From Euryarchaeota archaeon UBA552 (GTDB lineage: Archaea; Thermoplasmatota; Poseidoniia; Poseidoniales; Thalassarchaeaceae), in contig DAMH01000027.1 of assembly GCA_002499585.1 (NCBI GenBank), positions 68,479 to 132,478 on the forward strand: a stretch of DNA of 64,000 nucleotides, read 5' to 3'. The number at the start of each line of letters is the position of its first letter. The first letter of the stretch is position 1. Both the position numbers and the translations under genes were made by a program. This document shows, in pieces, positions 7,619-17,134 of the stretch. A model generated the notes under the pieces. That model ran no database searches. It had not been told where the DNA came from and saw only the letters and a list, made by a program, of their open reading frames with translations.

Positions 7619-10600
7619 ACGGTTCCTATTGTCAAACTTCGCGGTTCTGGCACACCTTTCCTGAGTTCAGATATAGCCAAAACCTCCATTTTCGCACCTG
7701 ACAATGTTGTGACAAACGGAATATTTAGCTCAACCGCCAACCTCCTCATCATGTTTCCATCCAGAACTGCTCCACCTGAGCTCGTGGGCGTGTTGATAAT
7801 GAGTTGAATTTTGCCTTGTCTCATCAAATCAAGTGCATCTGGCGACCCCTGTTCAGCGATTCTGTAAGCTGTGTTGACAGGCAATTTTCCAGCCTCTCTG
7901 AGGACGTCGGCAGTTCCTCGTGTTGCGTATAATACGAATCCCAATTTGTCGAGTGATTTTGCCATGTCCATGATTGAGTCTTTGTCCTCGTCTTTCACGG
8001 TGAGGTATACACCGCCATGCGTGGGAACCGGAATTTCAGTTGCCATTCTAGCCTTCAGATATGCTGCCGCCGCTGTCTTATGAGAGCCCATGACCTCTCC
8101 AGTAGATTTCATTTCGGGCCCTGGTGCTGGATCTAGCCCCCTGAGTTTGATGAACGGGAAAACGGGGGCCTTCACAGCAACAGCGTCTACCTGCCTTGCC
8201 GGAATTGGAAGATCTGAAAGCTTGTCTCCCATGGTTATTCTTGCTGCAATTCGTGCAAGAGGTATACCTGTAGACTTGGCTACAAATGGGAATGTCCTAG
8301 AGCCACGCGGGTTTACCTCGAGCACGAAAAGTTCCTTACCTCTTATTGCGAACTGTATATTATAACAGCCGATGATTCCGAGTTCCAAACCGATTGTTTT
8401 TGTCCAATCTTCCACCATTTTCAGCATGTCTTGTGATACATTTTGAGTAGGTATGAAGCAGGTTGAATCCCCGGAATGAATTCCTGCCTCTTCAAGATGC
8501 TCCATGATAGCTCCAATTAGAACGTCGGTTCCATCACACACCGCATCAACGTCCAATTCAATCGCATTACCGAGGTACTCATCCACAAGCAGTGGTTTTT
8601 CTGGCGCAATAAATGCCTCTTGCATGTATGCCTCAAGCTGTGATTTTCCTGTAAGGACCTCCATCCCACGGCCACCAAGAACATACGATGGCCTGATGAG
8701 GACTGGAAATCCAATTTCTCCAACTGCCTCTCTGACTTCCGCAGGGCTAATGGCGGTTGCTCCCCTGGGCATCAAAAGATTGTTTTTCGCTGCGAATTTC
8801 TCGAATCGATACCTATCACTGGCCTCGTCAATTGAATCAGGAGAAGTCCCTGACATTTTTAGATTGACACCCATATCCTTCAAGTGATTTAGTTGATTTT
8901 CTAGTGGGACAGCCAGATTGATGGCTGTCTGCCCGCCAAATTGGAGTAAAATCCCGTCTGCATTCTCTCTTAGGAGTATCTCGATAACGGATTCTAGTGT
9001 CAGTGGATCAAAATAAAGCCTATCACTTGTGTCAAAATCCGTAGATACCGTTTCGGGATTGTTGTTAATAATTACGGCCTCATGACCCATGTCCCTTATC
9101 GCGCCAACTGCATGAACGCACCCGTAATCGAATTCAATGCCTTGGCCGATTCTGATAGGTCCTGATCCGATCACGACCATCCTCTTGGATTTGCTATTGT
9201 TATTTTTTGCGACCCTATCAACCCCTTCGAAGGTATTACCGCCTTCATATGTTGAGTAATAGTAAGGGGTAACCGCAGCGAATTCTGCTGCACACGAGTC
9301 CACCATTCTGTAGACAGGATGAATGAGCATACTATGCCGTAATTTGGTTATTTCAATCTGTCCTTCATACAAATTATTTTGGGAAAAATTCGAAATTGCA
9401 TCGTGGATATGAGCGTCTGAAAATCCGAAACCCTTCCAGTTTCTGATTTGAATCGGAGACAGGTCATTAAGATTATTTTTTAACCCAAAATCAATTATTT
9501 CCCTCTCAACCCGGGCCATTGATTGAAATCTGTGAAGGAACCACCTTGTCACGCCCCCGGTTACCTCTCTGACCCTGTCAATTTCCCAACCTCTCCTGAA
9601 GGCTTCAAACAACGCCCCCATCCTACGATCTGAAGGGACTGCGAGCCAATCTTCCAGAGTCTTATCGTCGAGGGGTGTTGACGATCTCTGGTCCATTGTT
9701 TCCCCACCAGAAGCATCGGCCATTGTTAGCGGTCTTGGATGAGGATGGCCATACTCCAAACTGGACCATGCCTTCAAAAATGCCTCTTCGAACCTTCGCC
9801 CAATAGCCATCACCTCCCCAGTGGATTTCATGGAAGTGCCGATGGTTCGGTCTGCTGTCCTAAACTTGTCAAAGGGCCATCTAGGGATTTTTACAACACA
9901 ATAGTCTAGCGTCGGCTCGAACGCCGCAGTTGTCCCTTCACCTGTTATTGGATTTGGCAATTCATCCAGAGTATAGCCCACAGCGATCAACGCGGCCATC
10001 CTTGCTATTGGGTATCCTGTCGCTTTTGAGGCAAGAGCAGACGATCTGCTTACTCTTGGATTCACCTCGATAACTCTGTATTCTCCTGTAGATTGCTCTA
10101 CCGCGAATTGAACGTTACAACCGCCCTTTATATTCAGCCTCCTGATCAGTTTAAGCGCAGCATCGCGGAGATTCTGGTGATCACGGTCAGACAGTGTTTG
10201 TTGAGGAGCGACAACTACTGACTCACCTGTATGTACTCCCATTGGATCTAGATTCTCCATTGTACAAACGATGATCGCGTTGTCTGAGGCATCCCTCATC
10301 ACTTCATATTCGTGTTCCTGCCAACCCAGTATACTCTCCTCAATCAAAACCTGTCCAATCGACGAGTGCAAAATTCCCTGTCGGGCAATTTCAACTAGTT
10401 CACCTGTGTTAAATGCAGTGCCTCCTCCAAGCCCGCCCAAAGTGAAAGCGGGACGAATCAACAGTGGAAATGAGCCCAACTTGTCTGCAGCTGTCAAAAC
10501 CTCATCGATCGAACTACATGCGATAGCTTTGCATACCGGCAAGTCAATTTCCTCGCAGACTTTCTTGAATCGGTCCCTGTCTTCAGCGTCATCAATGGCA

Positions 10601-10962
10601 TCCAGGTCACACCCTATCAACTCGACGCCCAAGCGGGCCAAGGTGCCGTCGTGAGCGAGTGCTGTGGCAATATTTAGAGCAGTTTGACCGCCCATCCCCG
10701 CAAGCAAAGCATCAGGGGACTCTATCTCCAAAATTCTAGCAACGACCTCGGGCAATAGGGGTTCGATGTATATCTTGTCAGCCATTTCTGGGTCATTCTG
10801 AATCGTCGCAGGGTTGGAGTTGATTAAAATGACTTCAAATCCGTCATTTCGCAGAGCTCGACAAGCCTGTGAACCAGAGAAATCGAACTCGGCCGCTTGT
10901 CCAATCCTGATAGGTCCAGACCCTAGGATTACGATCCTTTCGAGATCGTTCCTTCTTGGCAT
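7615..10962 (-). CDS. carB: Carbamoyl-phosphate synthase large subunit
   Basis: A 1115-residue protein with two homologous ATP-grasp halves. The first begins VILGSGPIRIGQAAEFD and the second VVIGSGPIRIGQGIEFD. Each carries GGLGGGTAF- or GGRGMEV-type ATP loops and EVNPR metal-binding motifs. A C-terminal MGS-like allosteric domain follows. It makes carbamoyl phosphate from bicarbonate, ATP and ammonia delivered by CarA, for pyrimidine and arginine synthesis. The start codon overlaps the carA stop by one base (TGATG), indicating translational coupling. The length is slightly above the bacterial enzyme. Confidence 0.97.
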   Translation of the reverse strand: MPRRNDLERIVILGSGPIRIGQAAEFDFSGSQACRALRNDGFEVILINSNPATIQNDPEMADKIYIEPLLPEVVARILEIESPDALLAGMGGQTALNIATALAHDGTLARLGVELIGCDLDAIDDAEDRDRFKKVCEEIDLPVCKAIACSSIDEVLTAADKLGSFPLLIRPAFTLGGLGGGTAFNTGELVEIARQGILHSSIGQVLIEESILGWQEHEYEVMRDASDNAIIVCTMENLDPMGVHTGESVVVAPQQTLSDRDHQNLRDAALKLIRRLNIKGGCNVQFAVEQSTGEYRVIEVNPRVSRSSALASKATGYPIARMAALIAVGYTLDELPNPITGEGTTAAFEPTLDYCVVKIPRWPFDKFRTADRTIGTSMKSTGEVMAIGRRFEEAFLKAWSSLEYGHPHPRPLTMADASGGETMDQRSSTPLDDKTLEDWLAVPSDRRMGALFEAFRRGWEIDRVREVTGGVTRWFLHRFQSMARVEREIIDFGLKNNLNDLSPIQIRNWKGFGFSDAHIHDAISNFSQNNLYEGQIEITKLRHSMLIHPVYRMVDSCAAEFAAVTPYYYSTYEGGNTFEGVDRVAKNNNSKSKRMVVIGSGPIRIGQGIEFDYGCVHAVGAIRDMGHEAVIINNNPETVSTDFDTSDRLYFDPLTLESVIEILLRENADGILLQFGGQTAINLAVPLENQLNHLKDMGVNLKMSGTSPDSIDEASDRYRFEKFAAKNNLLMPRGATAISPAEVREAVGEIGFPVLIRPSYVLGGRGMEVLTGKSQLEAYMQEAFIAPEKPLLVDEYLGNAIELDVDAVCDGTDVLIGAIMEHLEEAGIHSGDSTCFIPTQNVSQDMLKMVEDWTKTIGLELGIIGCYNIQFAIRGKELFVLEVNPRGSRTFPFVAKSTGIPLARIAARITMGDKLSDLPIPARQVDAVAVKAPVFPFIKLRGLDPAPGPEMKSTGEVMGSHKTAAAAYLKARMATEIPVPTHGGVYLTVKDEDKDSIMDMAKSLDKLGFVLYATRGTADVLREAGKLPVNTAYRIAEQGSPDALDLMRQGKIQLIINTPTSSGGAVLDGNMMRRLAVELNIPFVTTLSGAKMEVLAISELRKGVPEPRSLTIGTV

Positions 10963-12284
10963 CAGGCCCTACTCCTTAGCTCTTGGTGGGATTTGATGTT
11001 GTCATCGACCGTGGTCGAGAAACGATCAAACAACAATGAGGCGTCATGAGGGCCGGGGCAAGCCTCAGGATGGAATTGGATGGTGAAACATGGCCTGTTA
11101 ATGAGATCCAAGCCTTCGACAGTGCCGTCATTCGCGTTGATGTATCTAACTGTAAATTCACTGTTCAATATGTTCTCTCCAGTGTCTGAAAGGGCTCCGG
11201 AGGGGTGAGGAGCCAACATGCCCCGAGATGGATCCTCAACCGCAAAACCATGGTTCTGACTCGTTATGTGAACTTTGTTTGACTGGAGGTCCAACACCGG
11301 CTGATTCGCCCCGCGATGGCCGTACCTGAGTTTGTAGGTTCTCAGACCGGCAGCCAAGCCCATTAGCTGATGTCCCAAGCATATCCCCATGACTGGTAAT
11401 CCTTGGCGTACAGCTCCTGCGAGTGTTTCTTTTGCTTTTCTTGCCGCTCCCGGATGTGCAGGGTCGCCCGGTCCGTTTGAGGCAAAAAGCGCATCTGGAG
11501 ACCATAAAGTCATGATATCCTGTAATTCCATGTCTGCTGGACACCACATTACCTCAAACCTATTACATAGCTCTCTGAGAATATTAAATTTGATTCCACA
11601 ATCCAGAACAGCTAACTTTCTGAGGGGGCTCCCGGAGGCGGAAAGTGCGCCAGGGTTGATTACGACGGGTTTTGTGATTGTAACCTCTGCCACGAGATCG
11701 TTTTTATCCGGAGGTTCCATCTGGTCCAATAAAACCGACATTTCCTCTTCTTGTTCCGAGGGTCCAAATATAGCCAGCATCGTACCATGTTCCCTCACTT
11801 TGCGAGTAAGTGATCGGGTATCTATATCGCAGATTCCCGGGACGTTATGTGCGGCTAGGAACTCATGTACGCTTCCTATTGAATCACGATGGTCGGGATT
11901 CAGCATAAGTTCCCGACATACAATGCCGCGTGGGTGCAATCCGGACGACTCGCTCATGCCTCTGTGGATGCCATAATTTCCGAGCAAAGGCCATGTGAAG
12001 GTCAAGATTTGTCCTCTGAAAGACGGGTCGGTCATACTTTCTTGATATCCACACATACCCGTAGTGAACACTATTTCTCCTTGGCCTATGCCACAGGATC
12101 CGAACAACCTTCCTTGCATCCTTGTTCCATCTGCCAATAACAGAACTCCAGTAGGCCCGGAGAATGGATCTAGCGACTTGGTATCCACTAACTTGTCGGC
12201 TGCATCGGGAAAGTGGGGAGGGTCTGATACCCCAGATTGGCCCCGGCCCGGACTGAACCCGGCATGGCCCGACTCCTCCGACAT
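10962..12284 (-). CDS. carA: Carbamoyl-phosphate synthase small (glutaminase) subunit
   Basis: Hydrolyses glutamine and channels ammonia to CarB. The N-terminal CPSase small-chain domain (GVLLLADGTRMQGRLFG, FTTGMCGYQESMTDPS) is followed by a class I glutamine amidotransferase domain with the nucleophile in GICLGHQLMGLA and the His-Glu pair in IQFHPEACPGP. At 440 residues it has about 45 extra N-terminal residues compared with typical CarA. These are low in conservation and a later start is possible, though no alternative ATG is obvious before the conserved region. It forms an operon with carB. Confidence 0.95.
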   Translation of the reverse strand: MSEESGHAGFSPGRGQSGVSDPPHFPDAADKLVDTKSLDPFSGPTGVLLLADGTRMQGRLFGSCGIGQGEIVFTTGMCGYQESMTDPSFRGQILTFTWPLLGNYGIHRGMSESSGLHPRGIVCRELMLNPDHRDSIGSVHEFLAAHNVPGICDIDTRSLTRKVREHGTMLAIFGPSEQEEEMSVLLDQMEPPDKNDLVAEVTITKPVVINPGALSASGSPLRKLAVLDCGIKFNILRELCNRFEVMWCPADMELQDIMTLWSPDALFASNGPGDPAHPGAARKAKETLAGAVRQGLPVMGICLGHQLMGLAAGLRTYKLRYGHRGANQPVLDLQSNKVHITSQNHGFAVEDPSRGMLAPHPSGALSDTGENILNSEFTVRYINANDGTVEGLDLINRPCFTIQFHPEACPGPHDASLLFDRFSTTVDDNIKSHQELRSRA

Positions 12285-12329
12285 CGATTATGATGGCTGG
12301 ATACGATTCTTATACATTGACAAACAGCC

Positions 12330-12890
12330 CTATTCTCTTTCGATGATTGACTTACCCCTTTCAGATGGTAAAATCTCGATTTGTGGATTGAAAAATTTCC
12401 CTTTTGTAGCCACAGATTTGTGCCACTCATTGAGCGCTATCGCGAGGGCGGCGACCTCGGAGTGTGGTTGATTTCCGACAGAAACGTTGTAATCTGCAAT
12501 ACTAAACAACTCCCCTGGGACTTTAGTGCCTCCAACGACGAAGGCAATTGGCCTGTCCCGCCTGATTTTTGGAAATGTTTCCCTGTAGTCTTCTCCGTAC
12601 ATGGTGAGGTGAACGACAGTTCCGGGTTTGAATTTTCCAGAACCCGACTTAAACGATCTCAGATACTTGATTGGGCTTTTTCCAAAACTCGCGCTGAACG
12701 AGCCTCCGAACCTTTCAACAACGTCATCAAGAGATTGGATAAGTCCAGGGTCCTCATCACCGAAAACAACTATACTATCGGCTCCGAGAGCTCTTGCAGT
12801 CAGCCCCAGATGAGAGGTAATCCTCTTGTCTCGATCTATTCTATGTCCGAGTCTTATGACATCCAAGTGAGGCAGCCCTGTGTTATCCAC
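12330..12890 (-). CDS. trm56: tRNA (cytidine(56)-2'-O)-methyltransferase
   Basis: An archaeal SPOUT methyltransferase that methylates C56 in the T-loop of tRNAs. The 186-residue protein opens with the family signature RLGHRIDRDKRITSHLGLTA. It carries the knot-forming VVGGTKVPGELF and NVSVGNQPHSEVAALAI segments that bind S-adenosylmethionine. The length fits the family. The start is a GTG only 3 nt after the stop of the preceding membrane-protein gene, so translation is probably coupled. Confidence 0.9.
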   Translation of the reverse strand: MDNTGLPHLDVIRLGHRIDRDKRITSHLGLTARALGADSIVVFGDEDPGLIQSLDDVVERFGGSFSASFGKSPIKYLRSFKSGSGKFKPGTVVHLTMYGEDYRETFPKIRRDRPIAFVVGGTKVPGELFSIADYNVSVGNQPHSEVAALAIALNEWHKSVATKGKFFNPQIEILPSERGKSIIERE

Positions 12891-12893
12891 GTG

Positions 12894-13526
12894 CTACGGG
12901 ATAGGTGATGACACATCATCCTCTCCCTCCTTGTACCCCTTGACAACCTCAAAAACATCGAATGGGAGATAGTGGTGCTGACCAAGGACCCATGAGAGCA
13001 GAATGGCACTTATACCGCTCATAACAGCCAGATATGTCAGGAGGGAAAGTACTGCCAGCCTCGCCGTTGCTGCCAAGGCGGTTGTCACCTCATCAATTGA
13101 ACCGACAACCAGAAGGCCCATTGGCTCGATTGTGAGGTACGCCACAAGCAATGCTGTACCACCTCCAAACAGTAGGGCACCTGGAGTCCCTCTGTAACTG
13201 CCGAATACAAATACGGCAGTTGAAAGGAGTACCAAAATTGGGACTACAATGCTTGCCGTGCTGAAATCCAAACCCAATAATGAGTCGGGTATGTCAGAAT
13301 CCCCTAATTGTGAGCCGCCCTTGGCCACGGTAATCCACCACACCAATCCAGCCGCCATTGCGTATGCACCGGATAGCAAACCTGCATTTGTCATCAGGCT
13401 CCTCATGTGGTGAGAGTCTGATGGATTATGCCTCAAAACAATAGATTGCATAAGCTCAACGGTCTCTGGCGGAAGCGTACTTTCTCCGGGCTGACCGGCA
13501 TTGCCCTCTTCCATCTTGGAGAGCAT
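12894..13526 (-). CDS. Hypothetical membrane protein, about four helices
   Basis: I do not recognise a family. The 210-residue protein has a soluble N-terminus of about 45 residues with HNPSDSHHMRSLM, then four hydrophobic stretches (about 47-66, 90-110, 117-140 and 152-180) and a short acidic cytoplasmic tail. It sits upstream of trm56 with a 3-nt gap and is divergent from folP with a 47-nt gap. A later in-frame ATG (residue 5) is an equally good start. Confidence 0.6.
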   Translation of the reverse strand: MLSKMEEGNAGQPGESTLPPETVELMQSIVLRHNPSDSHHMRSLMTNAGLLSGAYAMAAGLVWWITVAKGGSQLGDSDIPDSLLGLDFSTASIVVPILVLLSTAVFVFGSYRGTPGALLFGGGTALLVAYLTIEPMGLLVVGSIDEVTTALAATARLAVLSLLTYLAVMSGISAILLSWVLGQHHYLPFDVFEVVKGYKEGEDDVSSPIP

Positions 13527-13573
13527 CGCATTCCATCACATCATAAAGCCAACGTCGTTTCCGGGGCCAATGG

Positions 13574-14425
13574 GTGCGTACTTTGGGGGATGAGGCGTTC
13601 GCCGGAGGAGGGGCGTTACCAGCCTTGATGGGCGTAGTAAATGTCACGCCAGACTCATTTTTTCCCAAATCCAGGTCATCCACAATCGATGAGGCGGTAA
13701 CGAATGGGCTGAGGATGTTAGACGAGGGTGCGTCCATAATTGACATCGGTGGCGAATCGACGCGACCGGGGGCTGAGCCTGTTGATTCGGAATCTGAGGC
13801 TCAGAGAGTATTGCCAGTTATCGAAGGCATCCTGAAGGCTCGGCCGGACGCTTTCATTTCGATAGATACCATGAAACCTGATGTGGCTAGGAAAGCTGTC
13901 GCTATCGGTTGTAAAATGATAAATGACGTGTCGGGCGCAGAAAACCCCCAAATGATGAGTTTGGTCGCTTCGACAAACGTCTGGTTGTGTGTGATGCACA
14001 AAAAGGGGGACCCGGGGACCATGCAAAATTATCCGGTATACGGCAACGTAGTAACCGAGGTCGGAGATTATCTCGCGTCTAGGGTTGCAGACCTGGAATC
14101 CAATGGTGTCGAACCATCCAAAATACTGATCGATCCGGGCATAGGTTTCGGTAAGACGCTTGATCATAATCTTCAGTTGTTGAGGATTGGTAAGGATCTG
14201 ATCCCTAGGGATGATGTAAGAATCCTATGGGGAGTCAGCAGAAAGAGAATGTTTGCCGACCTACTGGGGCGGGAGATGCCCTCAGAAAGATTGGAAGGTA
14301 CCCTAGGAGTGGCAGCAACCGCGTTTATGATGGGTATCGATGTTCTCAGGGTCCATGACGTCAAAGAACACAATGATCTCCTAACTTCGATGTTGCATTG
14401 TTCAAAGGATGTGGTTATCAAATGA
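13574..14425 (+). CDS. folP: Dihydropteroate synthase
   Basis: Condenses dihydropterin pyrophosphate with p-aminobenzoate in folate synthesis. All DHPS landmarks are present: GVVNVTPDSF, IDIGGESTRPGA, SIDTMKPDVA, NDVSGAENP, MHKKGDPGTMQ, DPGIGFGKTLDHN, GVSRKRMF, and the C-terminal RVHDVKE. The length (283 residues) is typical. The start is a GTG. Many archaea lack FolP and use other C1 carriers, so its presence indicates a tetrahydrofolate-type pathway. Its TGA overlaps the ATG of the TraB-family gene (ATGA). Confidence 0.93.
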   Translation: MRTLGDEAFAGGGALPALMGVVNVTPDSFFPKSRSSTIDEAVTNGLRMLDEGASIIDIGGESTRPGAEPVDSESEAQRVLPVIEGILKARPDAFISIDTMKPDVARKAVAIGCKMINDVSGAENPQMMSLVASTNVWLCVMHKKGDPGTMQNYPVYGNVVTEVGDYLASRVADLESNGVEPSKILIDPGIGFGKTLDHNLQLLRIGKDLIPRDDVRILWGVSRKRMFADLLGREMPSERLEGTLGVAATAFMMGIDVLRVHDVKEHNDLLTSMLHCSKDVVIK

Positions 14426-15585
14426 GTATTCCAATTATTGATTTGACTAAGAAAATAAGAGTCGTTGGTACCGCACATATCAGCAGATCTTCAATAGATC
14501 TTGTTCAAGAACAAATAGAGGATTTCGATCCAGATGTAATTGCAGTGGAACTTTGTGAGTCACGATTGAACTCTCTCCAAAACCCCTCAGCTTTAGATGA
14601 TGAAGATCTGTTGTCAATCATAAAGGACGGTAGATCCGGGATGATACTTCTGCAATCCGCCTTGGCAAGTCAGCAAAGACGCATGGGCATTGAGCACGGA
14701 GAAAGCCCCGGGGCTGAATTACTCCGGGCTATCGATCTAGCCATCGAGAATGAAATTCCTGTTGAATTGATTGACCGGGATATCGTGACCACCTTGAAGA
14801 GAGCGTGGAAGAATATGGGTTTCTTTGAGAAATTTAGAGTATTGAACGCATTACTATGGGATGATGAGGCAGAAGAGCCTGAGGACATTGAAGCACTTCT
14901 GGAGGATTCTGATATGTTAACGAAGGTACTGGAGGAAGCTAGGGACGTTGCTCCAAAGGCAGGTTCAGTACTCATAGATGAAAGAGATCAGTACATGGCG
15001 AATAAAATTAGATTGTTATCTGAAAGAGGCCGGGTTTTGGCCGTTGTCGGGGCCGGTCATCTCGCTGGCATCGAACGAGCGTGGAACATTTCGTCCTCAA
15101 TCGACTCAGAAGCCCTCATAACCGATTTGGATACCTTGCCAAAAGCCCCCCGCTGGCCGAAAATCACAGTCGGACTGATACCCTTGGTCCTTGTAGGAAT
15201 AGTAGCTTGGATGTGGTATGAAGGAGATCTAGAGGGCATCGGAGACACCATTGGATACTGGATGATAGCAAATGCAGGTCTTGCTGGCTTGGGCGTTGCC
15301 TTAGCAGGTGGGCATCCTCTATCTGTGTTTGTTGGTGCAATTGCTTCCCCTTTCACGTCATTGAATCCCGCACTCGCCGCAGGCTGGTTTGCGGGCTACA
15401 CGCAATACAAGATGCAAAGGCCGACAGGTCTTGATGCGTCTGAGTTCCTCGTGGTTGATGACATCAGGGGGCTCTGGAAAAACAGAGTGGGCAGGATTTT
15501 GCTCGTAACTGCTTTTGGGAACCTAGGATCTTCTCTTGGTGCATGGCTGGCAGGTGCTGCCATTGTAGGATCAATCATTGGCTAG
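14422..15585 (+). CDS. TraB/PrgY-family membrane protein
   Basis: A 387-residue protein with the TraB-family (GumN/PrgY-like) soluble domain: VVGTAHISRSS near the N-terminus, DPDVIAVELCESRL, a DERDQYMANKI segment and VVGAGHLAGI. The family has conserved His and Glu residues and is proposed to be peptidase-like, but its biochemistry is not settled. About four C-terminal membrane helices follow (from about residue 255). The start is put at 14422, where ATGA overlaps the folP stop; an ATG eight codons earlier lies inside folP. The 3' end overlaps the DUF2061 gene by 4 nt, convergently. Confidence 0.8.
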   Translation: MSIPIIDLTKKIRVVGTAHISRSSIDLVQEQIEDFDPDVIAVELCESRLNSLQNPSALDDEDLLSIIKDGRSGMILLQSALASQQRRMGIEHGESPGAELLRAIDLAIENEIPVELIDRDIVTTLKRAWKNMGFFEKFRVLNALLWDDEAEEPEDIEALLEDSDMLTKVLEEARDVAPKAGSVLIDERDQYMANKIRLLSERGRVLAVVGAGHLAGIERAWNISSSIDSEALITDLDTLPKAPRWPKITVGLIPLVLVGIVAWMWYEGDLEGIGDTIGYWMIANAGLAGLGVALAGGHPLSVFVGAIASPFTSLNPALAAGWFAGYTQYKMQRPTGLDASEFLVVDDIRGLWKNRVGRILLVTAFGNLGSSLGAWLAGAAIVGSIIG

Positions 15586-15842
15586 GATGATTTTGGGTCT
15601 GCTTCTAGCCCCCAGTCCAATTTAGCCCAACCACGCTCATGGAAATAATAGAGTACGATCTTTGTAACCACTTCTAGACTAGCAACCGTTGCAGCCAAAC
15701 TCGTTGCATCTGAAAAGGTCATCCCTAGGTCTTCACCGAAATAATTCGCAGCGAAAAAGGTGAGAAGGAATGTATCAGTGGTCGCGATCAATCGCCAGGT
15801 GATGGTTTTAGCGAAACTGCGGAAGGGGGATGCATGATCCAT
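15582..15842 (-). CDS. DUF2061 small membrane protein
   Basis: An 86-residue protein with the DUF2061 pattern: FAKTITWRLIATTDTFLLTF in the first helix, then ASLEVVTKIVLYYFHERGW in the second. Two membrane helices are predicted, with a short charged tail. Function is unknown; homologues are widespread in bacteria and archaea, sometimes fused to sulfate-assimilation enzymes. It is a single gene, convergent with the TraB-family gene. Confidence 0.75.
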   Translation of the reverse strand: MDHASPFRSFAKTITWRLIATTDTFLLTFFAANYFGEDLGMTFSDATSLAATVASLEVVTKIVLYYFHERGWAKLDWGLEADPKSS

Positions 15843-15880
15843 AGACTACTGTAGTGACGAGGATGATATTTGTGTTTTGG

Positions 15881-17125
15881 CTACATTGACTCGATCACAA
15901 CGGCTATTCCTTGCCCGCCTCCGATGCAGGCTGTCGCAACCCCGTAGCCTCCCCCAGACCGTTTTAGTTCAAGACCCAGAGTGAGGAGAAGCCTCGTTCC
16001 AGTAGCGGCAAGTGGATGGCCTAGGCCTACTGCCCCGCCATTGACATTGACTATATCCTCGTTGATCCCGAGGTCCTTGATACAAGCCACTGATTGGCCA
16101 GCAAAGGCCTCGTTGATCTCCCACCTAGAAATGTCATCGATAGTTAGCCCTGCCTTGTTTAATGCCTTTCTGGACGAGGGTACAGGACCATAAGCCATTA
16201 TCGCCGGCTCAAGCCCTACAATGCCCCATGATACTATCCTAGCCAATGGCTCATCTCCGTCATCACGGGCTCTGTCAGCAGACTTGACTACAACCGCAGC
16301 CGCCCCATCAACGATTCCCGAGGCGTTTCCAGCGGTTACTAGTGAGTCAGGTCCGAAGTGAGTTCTCAACTCCGAGAGGGATTGTATGGTTGTTCCTGGC
16401 ACCACGTGATCCTCGTCTTCATGCCCTACCATGCCTTGGGGGGCCTCGATTGGTACAATTTCCTCTTTCCACAATCCCGAGGATATGCTTCTTTCTGTTC
16501 TTTGATGGCTTAGTGCCGCAAACGCATCCGCATTGGCCCTGGAGACCTCCATCCTTCTACAAAGCTCATCGCTAGTTTGTGCCATGAAACTATTCGATAC
16601 ACTATCAAGAAGGTTGGTAAACAAGTAATCTTCCATATCCCTGTCGAGGTTTTCACCTTGCTTTGGAGGTCTTCCGAGTCTATGTTTCGCACGCGTTCCC
16701 CGCAGAACCATCGGCGCCTGGCTCAGGTTTTCCATTCCACCTGCGACAACAACTTCGGCCTCTCCCAACAATATCATTTGCGCTGCCGTTACCACACTCT
16801 GGGCCCCACTGCCGCAGAGGCGATTCAAAGTGAGCATGGGTGTTTCTTGTGGTATTCCTGCTCTGAGCCCTGCGTGTCTTGCCCCAAAGATGGCCTGTCC
16901 TGATGTTTGAAGTGCATGTCCCATGACAACATGGTCTACCGTCTTGGGATCAGTGGATGTGTGTTTCAGTGCCCCTTCAATGACCGATGTTCCCAATTCC
17001 TCGGCTGACACGGATGACAGCAGACCACCTGGTTTGCCATCGCCCCTCTTACCACCAGACCACTCACAAAAAGGCGTCCTCTTCCCGCCTACGATCACAA
17101 CTTCATCAGCCATGTCAGTCCGCAT
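15881..17125 (-). CDS. Acetyl-CoA C-acyltransferase (thiolase)
   Basis: A 414-residue thiolase. The acylation Cys lies in NRLCGSGAQSVV, the second active-site region is NVNGGAVGLGHPLAATGTR with the catalytic His, and the C-terminal Cys is in CIGGGQGIAVV. The GGMENLSQAP motif is typical of the acetoacetyl-CoA/3-ketoacyl-CoA thiolase group rather than the archaeal SCP2-like mevalonate thiolase. It could serve beta-oxidation or acetoacetyl-CoA metabolism; no partner genes are adjacent to decide. A second in-frame ATG at residue 5 (17113) is an alternative start. The gene follows the YeiH-like gene by 9 nt. Confidence 0.9.
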   Translation of the reverse strand: MRTDMADEVVIVGGKRTPFCEWSGGKRGDGKPGGLLSSVSAEELGTSVIEGALKHTSTDPKTVDHVVMGHALQTSGQAIFGARHAGLRAGIPQETPMLTLNRLCGSGAQSVVTAAQMILLGEAEVVVAGGMENLSQAPMVLRGTRAKHRLGRPPKQGENLDRDMEDYLFTNLLDSVSNSFMAQTSDELCRRMEVSRANADAFAALSHQRTERSISSGLWKEEIVPIEAPQGMVGHEDEDHVVPGTTIQSLSELRTHFGPDSLVTAGNASGIVDGAAAVVVKSADRARDDGDEPLARIVSWGIVGLEPAIMAYGPVPSSRKALNKAGLTIDDISRWEINEAFAGQSVACIKDLGINEDIVNVNGGAVGLGHPLAATGTRLLLTLGLELKRSGGGYGVATACIGGGQGIAVVIESM

Positions 17126-17134
17126 GTGTATCGG